NCBI RefSeq assembly: GCF_003096415.1
Contig: NZ_QEKH01000015.1
Coordinates: 62,001 to 126,000 of the forward strand
DNA: 64,000 nucleotides
Reading direction: 5' to 3'
From: Victivallis vadensis
Lineage (GTDB): Bacteria > Verrucomicrobiota > Lentisphaeria > Victivallales > Victivallaceae
Both the position numbers and the translations under genes were made by a program. The notes below the pieces were generated by a model. That model saw only the letters and a list, made by a program, of their open reading frames with translations. It was not told where the DNA came from and searched no databases. Shown here piece after piece: positions 62,149 through 64,000 of the stretch (position 1 is the first letter of the stretch; every line of letters begins with the position of its first letter).

Positions 62149-64000
62149 TCATTTTTTCCGTGAAGCGAGCGGGCCCGATTCGGGGCGGCGAAGAATCCGC
62201 ACCGCAACCGGTCCGGCGGCCGCCTCCGGCAACGGCGCGATAAAGACTTGCCCCACCTGCGCCGCATAAGCGGGAACCAGCCCGTTGGCGAAAGGAACAA
62301 GGCGCACCCGCCCCGCTTTCCCCCCGCCGGGCCCGATTTCAATGTTGACGTCATAATCGACCGGGCGCAGCGGCCGGACCATCAGCAGCGGAACGGTTCC
62401 GCCGCGCGAGCCCGCCCGCACCTCAAAATCGGGATTCTCCTGCTCCAGCAGCGGCCCGCTTCCGGCAAACTGCCCGGCCGACATCGGCACCAGAAACGGC
62501 AGGCCGCCGGACGGAGTCCCCGGCGGAACGAGCCGGAACACCACCAGCTGGTCTCCGCCGCACGGAATGCTTCCCAGCGGCACCGCTGCCGGATTCGCGG
62601 CAAGTTCCGCCCGGAACCGCTCCAGCTCGCCCGCCCCGGTGGCACCGTCGTCCAGCGCCAGAATCACGGTGTCGCCCGTCTGCGGCTTCGCGTCAAGCCC
62701 CGCCGTTGAATTGCGGAACAGAAAGTGAACGCGCTGCCGCGAAGTGGCGATCACCCGGCTCTCGCGCGGCACCTCCCGGCGAAGCTCTTCGATCACACTG
62801 CCGACATCGGGCCGCCAGTTCATCTTGGTCACCGCGTACCGGCCGATCAGGAAGTAGCTGCCGGCGGTCAGGGCCAGCGTTCCGAAGCAAAGCCCCCACA
62901 GTTGGATCGAAGCATGCCGGTTCCGGGGAATGCCCCGGCCGATGAAGCCCAGCAGGGCCGAACCGCGCCCCCGGTTGAGCCGCGCGGCATTCAGAACCGC
63001 AACGGCCAGCAGCAGAACCGAAACCTCCACTCCGTACTGCATTACGATATTCTTCACATCCGGGGAACTTTGCAGACATACTCCGGCCAGCAGCGGCAGG
63101 GCCGTCACGGCAAGTTTCGGATTCATCAGCACCGGCAGCGCCAGCGGCAGCAGCAGCGAACACACGAAAGCGAAGTTCTGCCACTCGAATACCGTCCGCC
63201 AGAACGCAGCCGGACGCAGGAACGGCGAACAGAGCACTTCCAGCGGCGTACTGCCCAACGCGGAGTAGTGGAACATCTGCGCGTAGCTCGCATGGGCGAA
63301 CAAATTCGGCATCACCACCGAGGAGATCACCAGAAAGAACGCCGCGCAGCCGAGGAAGAGCGCCGTTCCCGCCAGCCAACGCCGTTCCGCCAGCCAATAG
63401 AGCGCATAGCCGGCCCAGAAGACCGCCGCCGTCTCCTGAACCAGAAAGGAGAGGAGAAAAAGAACGGCCATCCCCATCCGGTTCTTCCGGGCGCGGCACA
63501 CGAAGAATCCCAGCAGGACCGGCACCAGAAAGTTGATAGGATGGTATCCGTAAAACAGCGACAGCACCTGCCCATTCAGCACCGGATTCAGGAAGGCGGC
63601 CGCGCCGAAAGCAAGCGCGGCGGCGACCGGCAGCCGCGCCGAGCGCGCCAGCGCATAGGTCAGCGGCACCGCCGAACCGAGCAGCAGCGCATTCACGGCA
63701 AAGACGGTGACTGCGGCCGGGTGAAGCCGGAAAAACAGCGCCATGACCACATTCGGCACCGGGTTCCAGTGGCCGGCGACGGCGAGAAAATCACTCCAGG
63801 AGCGGTTTTCGCCGAAAGCAAGCCGCAGGTAATTTTCCGAATACTCCCCCCAGTCGCTGAAGAAAAGAAAAAATCTGTCGTAAGCGCGGCACTGGATTCC
63901 GAAATACCACCAGACCGCGGCGGCGAATCCCAGCCCGGCCAGCACAACTCCGCAACGCGGCGGCAAACGGCGCCACCGGCGGTAATTCTCCGGCGGAAAC
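62149..64000 (-). CDS. DUF2079-type multi-pass membrane protein, 5' end off the window
   Basis: At least 616 residues; the frame is open to the right edge. About ten membrane helices occupy the N-terminal two thirds. FFLFFSDWGEYSENYLRLAF and the loop with GHWNPVPNVVMALF, then LFYGYHPINFLVPVLL, are typical of the DUF2079 family, which has the layout of GT-C glycosyltransferases. The acidic residues in the first loop would be the catalytic candidates. The last 150 residues form a soluble beta-rich domain. It is probably an envelope glycosyltransferase; donor and acceptor are unknown. Confidence 0.75.
   Translation of the reverse strand, partial: FPPENYRRWRRLPPRCGVVLAGLGFAAAVWWYFGIQCRAYDRFFLFFSDWGEYSENYLRLAFGENRSWSDFLAVAGHWNPVPNVVMALFFRLHPAAVTVFAVNALLLGSAVPLTYALARSARLPVAAALAFGAAAFLNPVLNGQVLSLFYGYHPINFLVPVLLGFFVCRARKNRMGMAVLFLLSFLVQETAAVFWAGYALYWLAERRWLAGTALFLGCAAFFLVISSVVMPNLFAHASYAQMFHYSALGSTPLEVLCSPFLRPAAFWRTVFEWQNFAFVCSLLLPLALPVLMNPKLAVTALPLLAGVCLQSSPDVKNIVMQYGVEVSVLLLAVAVLNAARLNRGRGSALLGFIGRGIPRNRHASIQLWGLCFGTLALTAGSYFLIGRYAVTKMNWRPDVGSVIEELRREVPRESRVIATSRQRVHFLFRNSTAGLDAKPQTGDTVILALDDGATGAGELERFRAELAANPAAVPLGSIPCGGDQLVVFRLVPPGTPSGGLPFLVPMSAGQFAGSGPLLEQENPDFEVRAGSRGGTVPLLMVRPLRPVDYDVNIEIGPGGGKAGRVRLVPFANGLVPAYAAQVGQVFIAPLPEAAAGPVAVRILRRPESGPLASRKK

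Overview
The window looks like a chromosomal segment of a GC-rich, gut-type Lentisphaerota bacterium (Victivallis-like). The signs are several prepilin-like genes with the FTLIELLV start, each beside a sugar-responsive regulator and a secreted glycosidase; a Gram-negative envelope gene set (lpxA, gmhB, an OXA-type lactamase lipoprotein, RbbA/YhhJ export); and Zn-ribbon Ser/Thr kinase and PTS-IIA/CBS proteins of a planctomycete/lentisphaera style. The taxonomic call is an inference from content only. No rRNA, tRNA, CRISPR array or transposase gene was seen.

Layout. 1-12.1 kb: two polysaccharide loci, one forward (pseudopilin, GntR/LacI-type regulator, GH71/99-like enzyme) and one reverse (pseudopilin, GH-A enzyme, LacI regulator with matching operators). 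12.1-18.7 kb: two PTS-IIA/CBS + NhaD-type transporter pairs on either side of NADP isocitrate dehydrogenase. 18.7-30.7 kb: two more loci (beta-helix protein, pseudopilin, GntR-binding-protein fusion; then LacI and AraC regulators, pseudopilin, agarase-like enzyme) with pilT between them. 30.9-35.0 kb: a membrane-anchored CobN/HmuS-like chelatase. 35-43 kb, mostly reverse: AGE epimerase, a tightly packed gmhB/symporter/histidine kinase/UPF0489 run, then ispE and an oxidoreductase. 43-51.3 kb, forward: pyrH, lpxA, binding lipoprotein, CBM9-like protein, SurA-like PPIase, Ser/Thr kinase, VOC protein. 51.4-57.4 kb: class D beta-lactamase and the reverse HlyD-RbbA-YhhJ export operon. 57.5-58.8 kb: the ruins of another regulator-pseudopilin-beta-helix locus. 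58.8-64 kb: MscS channel, GH36-like enzyme and a DUF2079-type membrane protein running off the edge.

How it fits together. The carbohydrate loci share one design: a sensor-regulator, a pseudopilin and a secreted enzyme, each with its own promoter and, in several cases, palindromic operators. The promoters share a strict form, TTGnnn, 17 bp, TATAAT or TATATT.

The most unusual signal is a GC-rich repeat cassette sitting in frame inside the 5' ends of pseudopilin genes. It is present at 22.1-22.5 kb and 27.5-27.9 kb and in truncated form at 58.0-58.27 kb. It joins exactly at the FTLIELLV codons, contains a 48-bp inverted repeat, and shares modules with the intergenic repeats scattered through the window.
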